This document shows positions 19,997 through 30,339 of a DNA stretch of 64,000 nt, one piece after another. Numbering within the stretch: position 1 is the stretch's first letter; every line of letters begins with the position of its first letter. The notes below the pieces were generated by a model, which was given only the letters and a program-made list of their open reading frames with translations, was not told where the DNA came from and searched no databases. The DNA is from Selaginella moellendorffii (lineage: Eukaryota; Streptophyta; Lycopodiopsida; Selaginellales; Selaginellaceae): the NCBI RefSeq assembly GCF_000143415.4, contig NW_003314295.1, positions 1,223,923 to 1,287,922 on the forward strand, given 5' to 3'. The position numbers were made by a program, and so were the translations under genes.

Positions 19997-22329
19997 TTGA
20001 CAAGATTAATGTTAACTTATTAGATGAGTTATTACTATAGTACTATAGGTAAAAATAAGTCTTCTATAGGCTTGCTATAAGTGGAAAATAAGTTAGTCTA
20101 TAGTTGTTTAGTATGACATTAGTGGATCTTTATTATGTATGATTATAAGTGGATCAATCAAAATTATAAAGATTAGTTTATCTGTTCAAATAGTCATTAT
20201 TGTATTCTCTCATAAACTTTTCTTAAATTAGATTTAAACAGTGTGAATACAAGTTTAATGTTTAGTCAAGTTGAGTCTGAAAATAATGTTATTAAGGATA
20301 AAAATATCAAACATATAAATCATTTTCTCTTCTTTAAAAGATAAAATATGGTCTTGTCACAACCTTTTGAACTTCAAGATGAAGAAACTTAGTTTCTCTA
20401 TGGAATAATAAAACCACTTAGATTGTATATCAAAAAGTAACTTCACTACCTTAAATATCCCCTTTAGCTTTCACAAGTTTATTGTGCATAAAACCATTAA
20501 GCTTTATAAAAACTTGAGGTTCTTGAACTTTCATCACAAAATATGAAAAAACCACTATAAAAATACTTTTGAGTTATATCCATAACGAATTCCACTATAT
20601 TCACTTTAACATCCTCTAACCCTTCACAAAAGAACAACCTTTTTTATAATATTCAGCTTTGTAAAAATTTAAATATTTGCCCTCCACTTTGTTGGTCCAA
20701 ACAAAGGGTTTTAACCTTATTATCATCTTCATTCTTTGAGATTTGATACAATAATAATCATTTCTTCCCTAAATATGAAGTATTGGTTATCATGTTGTCT
20801 ACCCTATTAATCATTCTATTGACCATAATTGACTGAGTTACTTTAGTGATAGCATCAATCAATTTTGCTAACAAGTCTTTCTTGACTTTTTGCTATATAT
20901 CCACCAAACTCAAACCATTGATAAAACAATGCATCTTTAGAAACTCATTATATGTGTTTGTGAAATTAAAGTAATGATCACAGAACTTAACGAACATATA
21001 CATTCAAAGACAAAATCCTTTGCATGATCTTTAATAACTAATTCACAAGATTAACCTTTTCAAACTTCTTCACAAATGAAGCATAAAGAACCTTTGTTAA
21101 ATCATTTAGAAATCTTTAATGAAATTACTAGAATCTAAAACAAAAACCATAAGAATATTCTAAAAATATTTCATGGTTTAGGTATTTAGGGCTTGTTGAT
21201 TTCATTGGTATTATTCTTTTTGGGGGGGTGGGGATGCTGATCCTAATGAAGAGTTAATGATAGTCATAATGTGGATGAAGAGACTGTTGATGATGTTATT
21301 TTAAAATTAAATATTCAAAATGACATCAAGGAGGTGAATAAACTCAGTGTATATCTTGACTTGGATGGAGAACAGCACCACACCTGACATCTTATCAACT
21401 ACCTTAACTATATAAAAATACCTTTCCTGAGTCCAAGTTATAAAACCTATAAGAACACACATAACAAAAGAAACCAATCTATCTACAATCATCTATATTC
21501 CAAAACTAAAGCTAGAGCAAAAAGTTAATATTCCTCATTTTTTTTAGTACCCTATCTCTCGCACTTCAATATAGTAGTGCCCCTCAAATGACAATGTCCC
21601 CCATTTAAATGAAACTACCAATCATCTCATGTCCAAGCTGCCCCAAAAATCCTTCATGTGAAGCTTATAAACTCTTTCCTCTTTACGCAAAAGTGCCAAA
21701 AAATTGGAAATAAAATCTATCACTGTTGAATCTGATCCAAAAGAGTCTTTTGCCATGGGTATGAATCAATTGCTTCAGACAAGAGAACTCCCAAAGCAAA
21801 ACTTAAGGGCCAAACATCACCTCTTTCCAGTGGCTTTCTTGTACACTTCCAATACCAATTGTATCAACAAAGTGGGTAAATCCAAATTCAAGGTAATCTC
21901 AAGGCACTGGCAAGGTGGTGGCAGCACACTCCATTGGATTAATGCCAGGCAATAGTGGTTTAAAGAGAGATAATAGTGGGAACAATGATGTCACAATTGT
22001 ATCCCTTTGCATTTATTTCCTTTGGATGAGGATTAGATTTATGCAGAAGTGTGTCATTGTGATAGTGACACACTTAAACTTCTCAATCAATAGCCATGTC
22101 TCCACACTTCCTATATAATCTGATGAGCAAGCACACAAGTGGCAGATTCTTGTCTAGATTCCCTCAAAATGTCCACCTTTGCTACTAAGCCTGAGTGTTT
22201 GACTGCCAACTTGCTTGTAGAGCTTGAGAGCAAAGGTGGATATTTTGAGGAGTATTCTCCAAACATCCTATGAAACAATGTTTTTTTACTTCATGCAAAG
22301 TCTAGCATCTTATTACATCCAATAGAAGA

Positions 22330-22650
22330 GCTCAAGGTGCATAACCCATGATGATCATATTCCATACAACCAATGTCGTGGTTTTGCATCCTCTCAAACA
22401 CTTCTGATGCTTCCACATGTTCACAAGGCTGACAAATGCATTAGCTTCATATCCACACTTCGCACCCATCCTGCATAAATCTTCCATACTCCCACTCCTC
22501 GCGTACAGACCCACCAGACTCCTTGCCACAAACACATCAAGATCATAGCCCACCTTGCAAGCCACCGTATGAAGAGCCATTCCTTTCTTGGCTTCATCGT
22601 TTCCTTCAGCTGCTTGTAAGTACTATGAAAACTTGCTGAGCATCCCACAC
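22330..22650 (-). pseudogene. PPR gene debris (copy B)
   Basis: The minus-strand frame reads MALHTVACKVGYDLDVFVAR, SLVGLYARSGSMEDL and VVWNMIIMGYAP, clear PLS-type PPR helix pairs (a GxALH..K.G.D..V..SL...Y...GS pattern). It is an isolated two-repeat fragment with frame changes on both sides. Confidence 0.6.
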
Positions 22651-22819
22651 TTGGGAGTAGAGTCCAAGAGGCTGTTTAGAATGTGAAATCTATTGCCTGC
22701 ATATGAAACTTCTTAAAGTTAATACACCATTGCAGTTCAGAACTAAGCTTACCTCTTTTGCTCACCAAAAATCCATTTTCCATCCTGGAATCAGCTGGCA
22801 CGCTTCTCAAGTTGACAGC

Positions 22820-23100
22820 CTTGCTACTACGTGCTGGAAAAAGAGATTGAGTGCCAAACTACCTTTGCAATTATGAGTGGAGATGAAACATTGTAGGTCT
22901 ACATGCAAATTCTTGCCAATACACATTGTTGCTCCTGAACTCACAATGATAGCCAGCCTCCTGTTGTACCCACAAAACGACTCCTCTTTTTCTTCTTCAG
23001 GAATGTCCCATGCAATGGCTCCTACGTCTGAAACATACCCCTGATCCTTGAGAGCAGCCTTGTGAAGCCATCTTGTCCCTATGTGCGTGAGTTTTATCCC
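22820..23100 (-). pseudogene. unrecognised conserved remnant (copy B)
   Basis: Counterpart of 9540-9870. The minus-strand frame gives VGAIAWDIPEEEKEESFCGY and RRLAIIVSSGATMCIGKN. Family unknown. Confidence 0.3.
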
Positions 23101-23798
23101 ATAAGTATGAACTTATGAATGATTCCACATTTGTCAGTGTTTGAGCTTCTTCTGAACTTTGCCTACAATCCCATATGCATGTAGGCTGCAGCTTTGCTTC
23201 TTGTCTGGCTATAACATTCTTCCACTTCCCAAGTGATCACATTCAGAGTGAAATGCCAAAGAAACACTCCTTTATTTCTTATAATTTTTATAACCATTTT
23301 GGTATCCCACAACATTTTTTTTAACCATACTATTTTAATTATAGCCTCTCCATTAATTTTTCTCTCTCCTCCAATTAAACTTCTAGCATATAAAGTATTG
23401 TCAAAAAGTAAAATTATTATGAATTTTGGGCAAAATATTGGGGGAGATGATATTCCAGACCTTGATGAATTCCTGGAGAAGTATGATCCTTTTCAGGAAC
23501 AATTGACAAGAAGGTTTGTTATGAGTATACTCTCAGAAATGGTTATAAGGATTTTTCTTGGCATCTATCACAATAAGGAGGAGTTGCTGAACTTTCTGGG
23601 CTGCCGGATCCAGCCAATCACAGCCGTCCGATGGGTGTAACTGTAAAAGGGTTATTTGTTTAACCACGTGTTAGCGAATAATCGTGCTGATGTTTGCTCC
23701 CGGCCAATGGGAGGCAGCCAAGCCGCGTGGGACGAGAGAGGAAGGTGCTGTGACACGTGGCAAATGCAAGGTGTTGACCGTTGAGCGAAGAAAGCAAC

Positions 23799-24365
23799 AT
23801 GACAAATGTGTTCTTGCTAGGTGATTGCTGGCCGGCTATCCAGGGATGCAACAGCAATGGAGAAAATGCTGATTTTGGGGGAGTGAGCAATGGGATCAAA
23901 CTTAACACCAAGGCATTCCAGAAGGCAATCAATCACATTGGTAGCTTTGGCGAGCTGGGAGGCGCGACCCTCTACGTGCTGCAAGGGAAATGGCTCACTG
24001 GATGCTTCTTTGGAGGGGAGATTACGGCATGGCCGTGTACAGATCTTGGATCACTGTGCACCAAGGGCGTGCTTTACTCCCACTCGGTCTGTGACAAGCT
24101 CATGGCACTGGATCTCAAGCAAAACTCCTGGCACAAGATTGCCATGTTGGCCTCCAGCATTCCCTCGCAGATCCAGGACTATCTCCCCAAGCTGGTGGTT
24201 TGTAAGGGCCGGATCCTTCTCATGGGTGTCGTCTGGGCATCGAGATCGCTCGAGCAGCAGCAGCAGCCCAAGGCCACGAGGAAGATCTGGCGACTGGAGC
24301 AGGATCGATCATCCTCCTGGTGGTGGAGCGAGGTGTTGCAGCATCCAGACGCGCCGCTCGACTAG
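23799..24365 (+). CDS. chimeric ORF: polygalacturonase N-terminus fused to an F-box/kelch-type segment
   Basis: 188 residues from the ATG at 23799; an upstream TTG in frame is not needed. Residues 20-70 (DFGGVSNGIKLNTKAFQKAI, GGATLYVLQGKWLTGCF) match the start of glycoside hydrolase 28 (pectinase) proteins. The repeats that carry the GH28 catalytic Asp residues are absent. From about residue 90 the sequence changes to VCDKLMALDLKQNSWHKIA.., LPKLVVCKGRILLMGV and KIWRLEQDRSSSWWWSEV, the pattern of plant F-box/kelch proteins. The two parts are joined in one open frame inside the Helitron, as expected from transduplication. CACGTG G-box cores are at about 23664 and 23754. No enzymatic function is expected; whether it is transcribed is unknown. 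Confidence 0.6.
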   Translation: MTNVFLLGDCWPAIQGCNSNGENADFGGVSNGIKLNTKAFQKAINHIGSFGELGGATLYVLQGKWLTGCFFGGEITAWPCTDLGSLCTKGVLYSHSVCDKLMALDLKQNSWHKIAMLASSIPSQIQDYLPKLVVCKGRILLMGVVWASRSLEQQQQPKATRKIWRLEQDRSSSWWWSEVLQHPDAPLD

Positions 24366-25837
24366 AATGCGGAGCGCTGAGTGAGGTGCTGGTGTGAGAG
24401 AGCGGCCTAAGGCACTGGCAGAGGCGCTGAGAGGAGGCACCGAGCTAGGAATGCACTAGGGTGCTCAGCAAGGCACTAAAGATTCTTATGCTCTGAACTT
24501 AACAGAAGAATTGCTTGGCATGTAGTTTCTTAGCCACTGGCATCAAAGTAGTAGCTTACATGCTTCTCATTGTGGCAGATCTGCATGGTCATTAGGATGG
24601 TAAGTTTTTTACTTTCTTTACCAGGTGAATTCATGGGTGCAAGAGATTAGGACACAAGGTGCTAAGTGTTGGAATAGGTTTTGTCTCTTGCTATGGTGAG
24701 ATTTTAGGTTATCCAAATGGCAATGCATAGTGCCATTGACAACCAATGACAAATTGTAATCATGAGGTGATATATTATGTATGTCTTTTGATGGTATCAC
24801 CAGATCAATGCTAGAGATTTGAATTCTGTTTAACAGGTTATTCTAAAGAGTGAATATTTATTTTTAAGTGAACAGCTTTCTTTTTAATCCTAAATTTATT
24901 CTATTTTATAAATTATTATAATCTTTGAATATTTAAAGTCAAAATTAACTTTTATAATTTAATTTAACTGTATTTGTAAATATAATATGAAGACTATATT
25001 TTACACAAATGGCCTGTTTAAATATCACTATAACATATGAAACCCAACACTAAGTGATGGTATATCAAATGTGGGTTGACTTAGTTTTATTAATGTGTAA
25101 GATCATGATCAAAGTTTCAAGTGTTAATACAAAAAAAATAAACAATTTCAACAATAAGAGTACATATTATATTTTTATATATAACCTTAACTATTTACAA
25201 TCTAACTCATTATCAGAAAAACTAAAATAATGTATGCAGTATTTTATTAAGCAGTAATATTTTAAAATCTTTTTCCTAACTGTAAATATAGTTTTCTTAA
25301 TATGTAATAATATGGAATTACAATTTCTATAACATATATATTTACAAAATATTTTGTTAGTAATTATTTTCTTGACTGGATTTGGGTAGTAATATTCTAA
25401 GTAAACTGTATAAATAAGTAATGTCTTGCTAATAAAAATGAGTAATAAATATTCTTAGTAATTATTCCTTTTTGTTTGATAATATCTTAATATAAGTTTT
25501 AATTATTAGTAACATATTATTAATAATAGAAATGTTTATATTTTTTGGTCTGGTATTTTTTTAAATATATTCATATTTTTAAATAATAATTTGTATCTAA
25601 TATTTTTATTAATGAATATTTATTCTTACTTATGCCTAGGAATATATTTTGTTCTAAATATTTATATTATCAAGTTTACAAGAATTGATTTTTGTGTTCA
25701 CCTAACATTTGCTGGGTATAATTCCATCAATTCTTCTTTCAAAGTGGAATATAATATTTATTTATTTGATATTATTTCAATTTTAGTTTTTAATATAACA
25801 AAACTATAATAATAAAAACAGTATTTTGCTAACTAGG
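24366..25837. other. Helitron internal filler
   Basis: 24366-24840 is moderately GC-rich, with GAGGCGCTGAG-like short repeats and no gene. 24840-25837 is strongly AT-rich, with no supported ORF. Confidence 0.5.
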
Positions 25838-26329
25838 CAGCATATGCTGGGCAAGTGCTAGTTACTCAATAATGGATTGGTTTTGGGAGCAAGGAAAGCA
25901 TTGACACAAAAATTATATTTGAACTTTCTAGAGGATGTGAAAAGCTATGTTGATTATTTTATGCCTTAAATTTTGTTTCTACTTTTAGTTATTAAAAATG
26001 AAGAATTGATTTTGTCATCTTTTATTAGCTAAGCTGCTATTAACTCTCTTAGTCTATTGTAAAGTTTTTGAGCTTGCTATCCACAAGAACACTGGAACAC
26101 TCAGACAACTGTTTCAGAACCAAAAATGTTGACAGAAAAGAGAAACAAAGTTTATAATTCTTTAAAACCACCTTTTCATACTATTTATGTTATAGCCTCT
26201 TCTCTCTTTGCCAAAATAATAAAATATAACTAAATCTCCTCCAAACATTCCACATATTCTTCTTTTTCAATAAATAAAAGTCGAAATAAATCTTAAAGCA
26301 TAAAATATAATCAACAAAGGCATCGTTTA

Positions 26330-26883
26330 CGACATCATTCCTGGATTGCTGTGTCGACAAAGCCAGCATGGCTACACTCAGCGAGGATGAAGTGAAGCAA
26401 TCCCGTCTGGTTTTAAGACTTCCAGAACAAAGCCGCAAGTGACCATTCGGCAGTCCTTCGCAGTACTACATTCTCAGCACCAGTGATACTCCCGCTTTGA
26501 GTTGGCCACGGACGCAATGACTTCGTCTTTATATCTGGAGACAGTCAAGTGGATTACCTTCCCAATTGCCAGAGCTGCCAAGCTTCCACAAGCCTTCAGT
26601 TCTGCCACGACAGTTAAACTTTCGGCGGTTGAGCATAGCCGTTGAAACAGCTCGTCCGGTTCGTTGAGCTGAGCATAGCCGGCAATCAAGATAGTCCACG
26701 ATGTTGCTTCCGGGGTATTCGTTTAAAAACTTGACGAGGCTTAGACGCGACCTTTGCAGATCGACAAAGCTCTCTGTGTCTTCTTCACTCCAAACTGGAA
26801 CAGGTCTTCCAACGCAGTATCAACCGTTTGAGCGTCCAGATGACAGTTGGTGCCGTTTAGAACGAAGTCAGAGTGCATTCTAG
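26330..26883 (-). pseudogene. PPR protein remnant (copy B)
   Basis: The minus-strand frame at 26689-26474 reads MIAGYAQLNEPDELFQRL and AELKACGSLAALAIGKVIHL, good PLS-type PPR sequence. Further pieces of the same gene lie below (LKTRRDCF..) and above. Start, end and frame are lost. Confidence 0.6.
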
Positions 26884-26941
26884 ACGACACTAATCCCACC
26901 GCTTAAATCTCTCCACTTGCTATGCAGGTTGCACCGTACTT

Positions 26942-27754
26942 TCACAAGCTCATAGTCAGATCGTCTTCCTCCTGTGCGTTTAGCACTTTAATCCTCCACT
27001 CGCTCTCTTTCTTCTCAGTCAGAGAATCGTCCACCACAACTGCCAGAGGATTCGTCACTTCGATCCGCCACCGTGGGTCCTGAAAGATCGCATTCCTGCG
27101 CTGTTTCCTTCGAGATAACATCCATCGCACTAGCAAAAAGCACAAAAGAAGCACCAAGATCGCAACCAAAACCCAGAGAAGAAGCTGGAGCAGCGACCAC
27201 GGCGTCCTCCGAGCCACTGTAACTACTGCCGCGGGTGTCGGTGTGACCACTGCTGCGTTGTGACCGTGGCGACGATGGTGGTGGTGGTGGTGGTGGTGGT
27301 GGTGGCGTCCTCCATGATGGTGACCATGGTGATGGTGGTGAACAACCAGAGGAGCTCCATCACCGTGATGATGATGGCACGGAGCTGGATCGTGGTGGCG
27401 AGCATGATCAAGGAAAGCAGGCGCTGGAGCTCGATCACCAGGGTGGTGGCCGCGAGCATGAACGAAAGCAGCTGGCGCTGGAGCCGGAACTGGAACTGGA
27501 GCGCCACCTTGAAGACCTGGAGGTAAAGCTGGCGCTGGCTCGTGGCCTCCATGAGATGCTCGATGTCCATGCGCTGCTCGATGCGCCGGAGCTGGAGCTG
27601 GAGCTGGAGCTCGCGGGTGTGAAGCTCGGTGATGGCCGCCATGCCAGGGCGCTGGAGCTCGGTGGCCAAGCGTTGGAGGCCCATGATCGCGAGAGACCAT
27701 AGCTTCTTGATGGAGAGAAGCATCCATACCTGACGAAAGTGCGCGTTCCGACAT
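26942..27754 (-). CDS. His/Ala/Pro-rich single-pass membrane protein (hypothetical), copy B
   Basis: 270-residue sister of 11579-12394 with the same order: Ala-Pro/His-rich N-terminal half, polyhistidine tract (ten His here), hydrophobic segment (LLQLLLWVLVAILVLLL), basic SRRKQRR and acidic tail ending DDLTMSL. The three-residue loss near residue 65 and the two extra His residues keep frame. The tract is a trinucleotide (GTG/CAC-type) repeat and therefore length-unstable. Function unknown. Because both copies are open, either a protein is made or the duplication is too young to have decayed. Confidence 0.5.
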   Translation of the reverse strand: MSERALSSGMDASLHQEAMVSRDHGPPTLGHRAPAPWHGGHHRASHPRAPAPAPAPAHRAAHGHRASHGGHEPAPALPPGLQGGAPVPVPAPAPAAFVHARGHHPGDRAPAPAFLDHARHHDPAPCHHHHGDGAPLVVHHHHHGHHHGGRHHHHHHHHHHRRHGHNAAVVTPTPAAVVTVARRTPWSLLQLLLWVLVAILVLLLCFLLVRWMLSRRKQRRNAIFQDPRWRIEVTNPLAVVVDDSLTEKKESEWRIKVLNAQEEDDLTMSL

Positions 27755-27859
27755 CTCGAATAGAAAAATCCAAGCGAGAAAGTATAACCTAACCCTTGAC
27801 TTCGAAAAAAATAGTAAAACTTTTGCCTTTGTGTGAAAAAAAACGAACTGGTTGGATCC

Positions 27860-27960
27860 TCCCCAAAGTCATTGTCGTCGACCGGTACTGCTGGTCACCA
27901 GATCGTTGAGATTGCTCTCCTGGAGAAACGCCTTGCGCTGGAACATGAGCGTCAACCTAT
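27860..27960 (-). pseudogene. beta-tubulin C-terminal fragment (copy B)
   Basis: MFQRKAFL from 27946 is followed directly by ESNLNDLVT. The HWYTDFSEA part of copy A is deleted and the acidic tail is scrambled. Confidence 0.6.
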
Positions 27961-28261
27961 TTGTGAAACAATCGACTATTCAAGAAGAGTGGAAAGACAA
28001 AGTTTGTGTGAGCACATTCTTAGCTGTGCTTGAGCTTGTCCTTGAATTCCTGCTGGAACTTCTCCAAACACTGTCGAATTCCTCGAATCCGGAAAAGGAA
28101 GAGGGCGAGAAGCAGAAGCATCCAAGTTGGGAGAGGCTTCCATGAAATCAATGAGGTCTGGAAGCTCATCTTTCAGGTTTCCAAGGAGAGAGTGGAGGTC
28201 TTGATCTTGTTTGACAGGCGCATATATTTCGGTGTGGAAATTGTCCTATGAGAAAGGTTCA

Positions 28262-29012
28262 TACAAAACCTACAAACACGATCCACACTCTTCTGGAAAG
28301 CCGCACAATCATGCGGAAGCAAAACAATTACCCAGTTGTGGCAAATGGTGCCATTGTAATACCCCTTGTGCAGTGACAAGAGGTACGTGGTCGTCCATGA
28401 TCTTGACGAGCTCACGGATCTCTCCCAGGTTTACAACCGATTCTTTGAGCTTGATTCCCATGCAAAACTCGGCCATGATGCACGCCATCACCTACATGAA
28501 TCCAGCACGGTGGCAGAGAAGCCGGTACTCCACGCTGCTCGGGATCGTGTTATTGATTTGGTGCTTGACCTCCTCCTAGACGCTATCCAGATAGATTGAG
28601 AGGATCTTGCAGTAGCGAGAGAATGGGTATTTCTTTGTGGAGCTAGAGCAGCAGCACGAGGCGATGATGATCATGCTCCTCGGATGCTTTGTAGATTCCA
28701 GTGGTGACGATGCTCCAGATGATGGATTTGAGGGCGGCTTGACTTCCTGGCTGCTTGACTCGAGGATGTTATCCACCAGGAAGTACACCCACAAATACTT
28801 TCCTGCCAAGAGGACTCTGTCCTTCTCGCTGTCCCCTTCACCCTTGGGATGCATCAAGCAAGTGTTTTTTTCTTCGCACTCTCATCAGTGATTCCGAACT
28901 TGGAGATGAACCATTCATTAAACTCTTGGCTCAGAAAAGAGAAATCCGGGTGGCAAGCAAAGGGGATGTTATTTGGAAGCAAAGTGAGGGATAACCTTTG
29001 CCCCATTATACT
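28262..29012 (-). pseudogene. microbial-type terpene synthase-like pseudogene 3
   Basis: Minus-strand pieces align with the intact gene at 3505: [20 protein letters not shown] (the second Asp of the DD pair is Asn), [14 protein letters not shown] plus stop, and [13 protein letters not shown].. to KIMDDHV. The segment that should carry the NDxxSxxxE motif is removed by an internal deletion and frame change after MDDHV. The C-terminal third is missing except for a scrap near the inverted repeat. The start region around 28960-29025 is partly duplicated at 29050-29125. Non-functional. Confidence 0.75.
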
Positions 29013-29049
29013 TTAGGTTGTTCTGGTTCTCAAAGTTATAAGTTAAGAT

Positions 29050-29125
29050 ATGTGTCACGGAGGGGATGTTGTTTGGAAGCGGAGTGAGGGACAACCTTTG
29101 CCATGAGAGACTCCATTTAGGTTGT
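29050..29125. repeat. short tandem duplication of MTPSL 5'-end sequence
   Basis: GGGGATGTTGTTTGGAAGC.. through AAGATACGTGTCACC repeats the sequence found about 90 bp earlier (28965-29058). Confidence 0.6.
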
Positions 29126-29847
29126 TCCGTTTCTCAAAGTAATAAATTAAGATACGTGTCACCCCAGGTAATGTATAGAAATTTTCTCCATTAGATCAAC
29201 GTTCTTATCACCACGGCTTTGTGTCACACCATGGCCCGGAGATGAACGAACAAATTCGTTCACAAATTTCTCATACTTCGTGAAGTATCTGAAGTATAAA
29301 CAGTGAAGTAAGAAGGAAAAAACTATTTGTAAACCAAGGTTTGAATTCACGTTCATGCCCACACCTCTAAGTATATTCCAAGAATATTTATGATAATGAG
29401 CTAGGTTTTGTATGAACTTTTTGTTTCCTTTCTCATAGACAATTTCCACACCGAAATATGACATCTACCGGGCAATAGTGATGCTGGAGTTCCATGGGTA
29501 TGAACCACACTACGGATGTGGAGCACATTGGCTGCAAATTGAAGTGCGTCTGCGGGTGCCTACGAGTCAGCGACTGTGTATACGTTGCACTCAAGTAGTG
29601 AAGATTAAAAGGAACAGAGGGAGGTGAATAATGCATTGCATTCTTGTAGTATTATAGTCCCATGCTAGTTGGCATTAAAAATAAAAATAATGGTTGACTC
29701 GAGCAAGGTAGAGGCGACCGAGCTCAGGAGTGAGATCCATCTGCGACAAACGAAAAGATATATAAGTTTCTCAATCATTGACAAAAGAGAAAACAGTGAT
29801 GGACGCGGCATAGGAGCTTGAGAGATATCGGAAACTCACTTTCATAT

Positions 29848-30275
29848 GGCTTGGATGGCCAGCAGGAATGCCATTGAAGCTGGTCACTTGGTAATGCAAC
29901 CTTGCCAAGGGCAAGCCCGCATCTTCGATGCCTCAAGTAACTTTATAAAACTGTTTTGTATGTGATCATTCCTTTAGGTTGAGCAACTTCGGAAGCAATC
30001 CCGGTTGTGGTTTCTAGTAAAGAAAAAAGAGAAACATCTTTTGCAATCGAGAATTCATACAATTCTTCTTCAAGAGCATTACAAACGGCTGCTGGAGTGT
30101 TTGGAGCCATTCTTGAAAATTGAATGGTGTTGTGTCGTCCTCTTCTTGTGGAGCTCAATTTGGTTTTCAAGACTCTTGTGTCGCAAGGAGAAGAACACCG
30201 CGGTTGTTTATCATTCCTGAGAAACCTCAAGCGTGATGAAACCGGACCACTCGTCATCCGCGCTCAAGGCAAAAT
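29848..30275 (+). pseudogene. phosphoglycerate mutase-like pseudogene
   Basis: Degenerate copy of the gene at 2282-3267. Recognisable pieces in order are GCCATTGAAGCTGGTCACTTG (exon 1), GTTGAGCAACTTCGGAAGC (exon 3), CATTACAAACGGCTGCTGGAG (exon 4) and CTCTTGTGTCGCAAGGAGAAG..AAACCTCAAGCGTGATGAAACC (last exon). The RHA active-site exon and two further exons are missing. It runs into the PPR gene, whose ATG is only about 65 bp on. Confidence 0.75.
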
Positions 30276-30339
30276 TCATTTCTTTCTTTGGTTTTTAGGG
30301 TTCTTCAATGTCTTTAACTGGAAAAAATATCGTCCAAAG

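Larger units (their letters stand above)
23564..25861 (+). mobile_element. non-autonomous Helitron carrying gene fragments
   Basis: The 2298-bp insertion starts TCTATCACAATAAGG and ends GTGCTAG. It sits exactly between A (23563) and T (25862) with no target duplication. Copy A preserves the empty site GGCA|TTACTC at 10301/10302. The 5' TC, the 3' CTRR (CTAG) and insertion into AT are the Helitron hallmarks. A palindrome CAGCATATGCTG (25838-25849) lies 8 nt before CTAG, where the terminal hairpin belongs, although its stem is short. No Rep/helicase is encoded, so the element depends on another for movement. It contains a promoter-like stretch, a chimeric ORF (23799-24365) and about 1 kb of AT-rich filler. 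Confidence 0.85.
19997..28220. repeat. segmental duplication, copy B
   Basis: Collinear with 6369-12907. It is longer because of the Helitron at 23564-25861 and lacks the 8344-8976 insertion. The right edge ends after TTGACAGGCG, as in copy A. From 19997 to 22300 I see no gene, only AT-rich intergenic sequence matching copy A. Confidence 0.85.
28221..29460. repeat. inverted repeat of about 50 bp flanking MTPSL pseudogene 3
   Basis: 28221-28271 (CATATATTTCGGTGTGGAAA..) and 29403-29460 (..TTTCCACACCGAAATATG) are reverse complements with small differences. They enclose about 1.1 kb holding the MTPSL pseudogene. The left arm begins exactly where the segmental duplication ends. Confidence 0.65.

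Noticed and set aside
23233-23640. ORF (MNFGQNIGGDDIPDLDEFLE...) crossing into the Helitron
   Set aside because: The frame runs through the Helitron 5' end and the copy-A equivalent stops after 30 residues; no family recognised, so not called as a gene.
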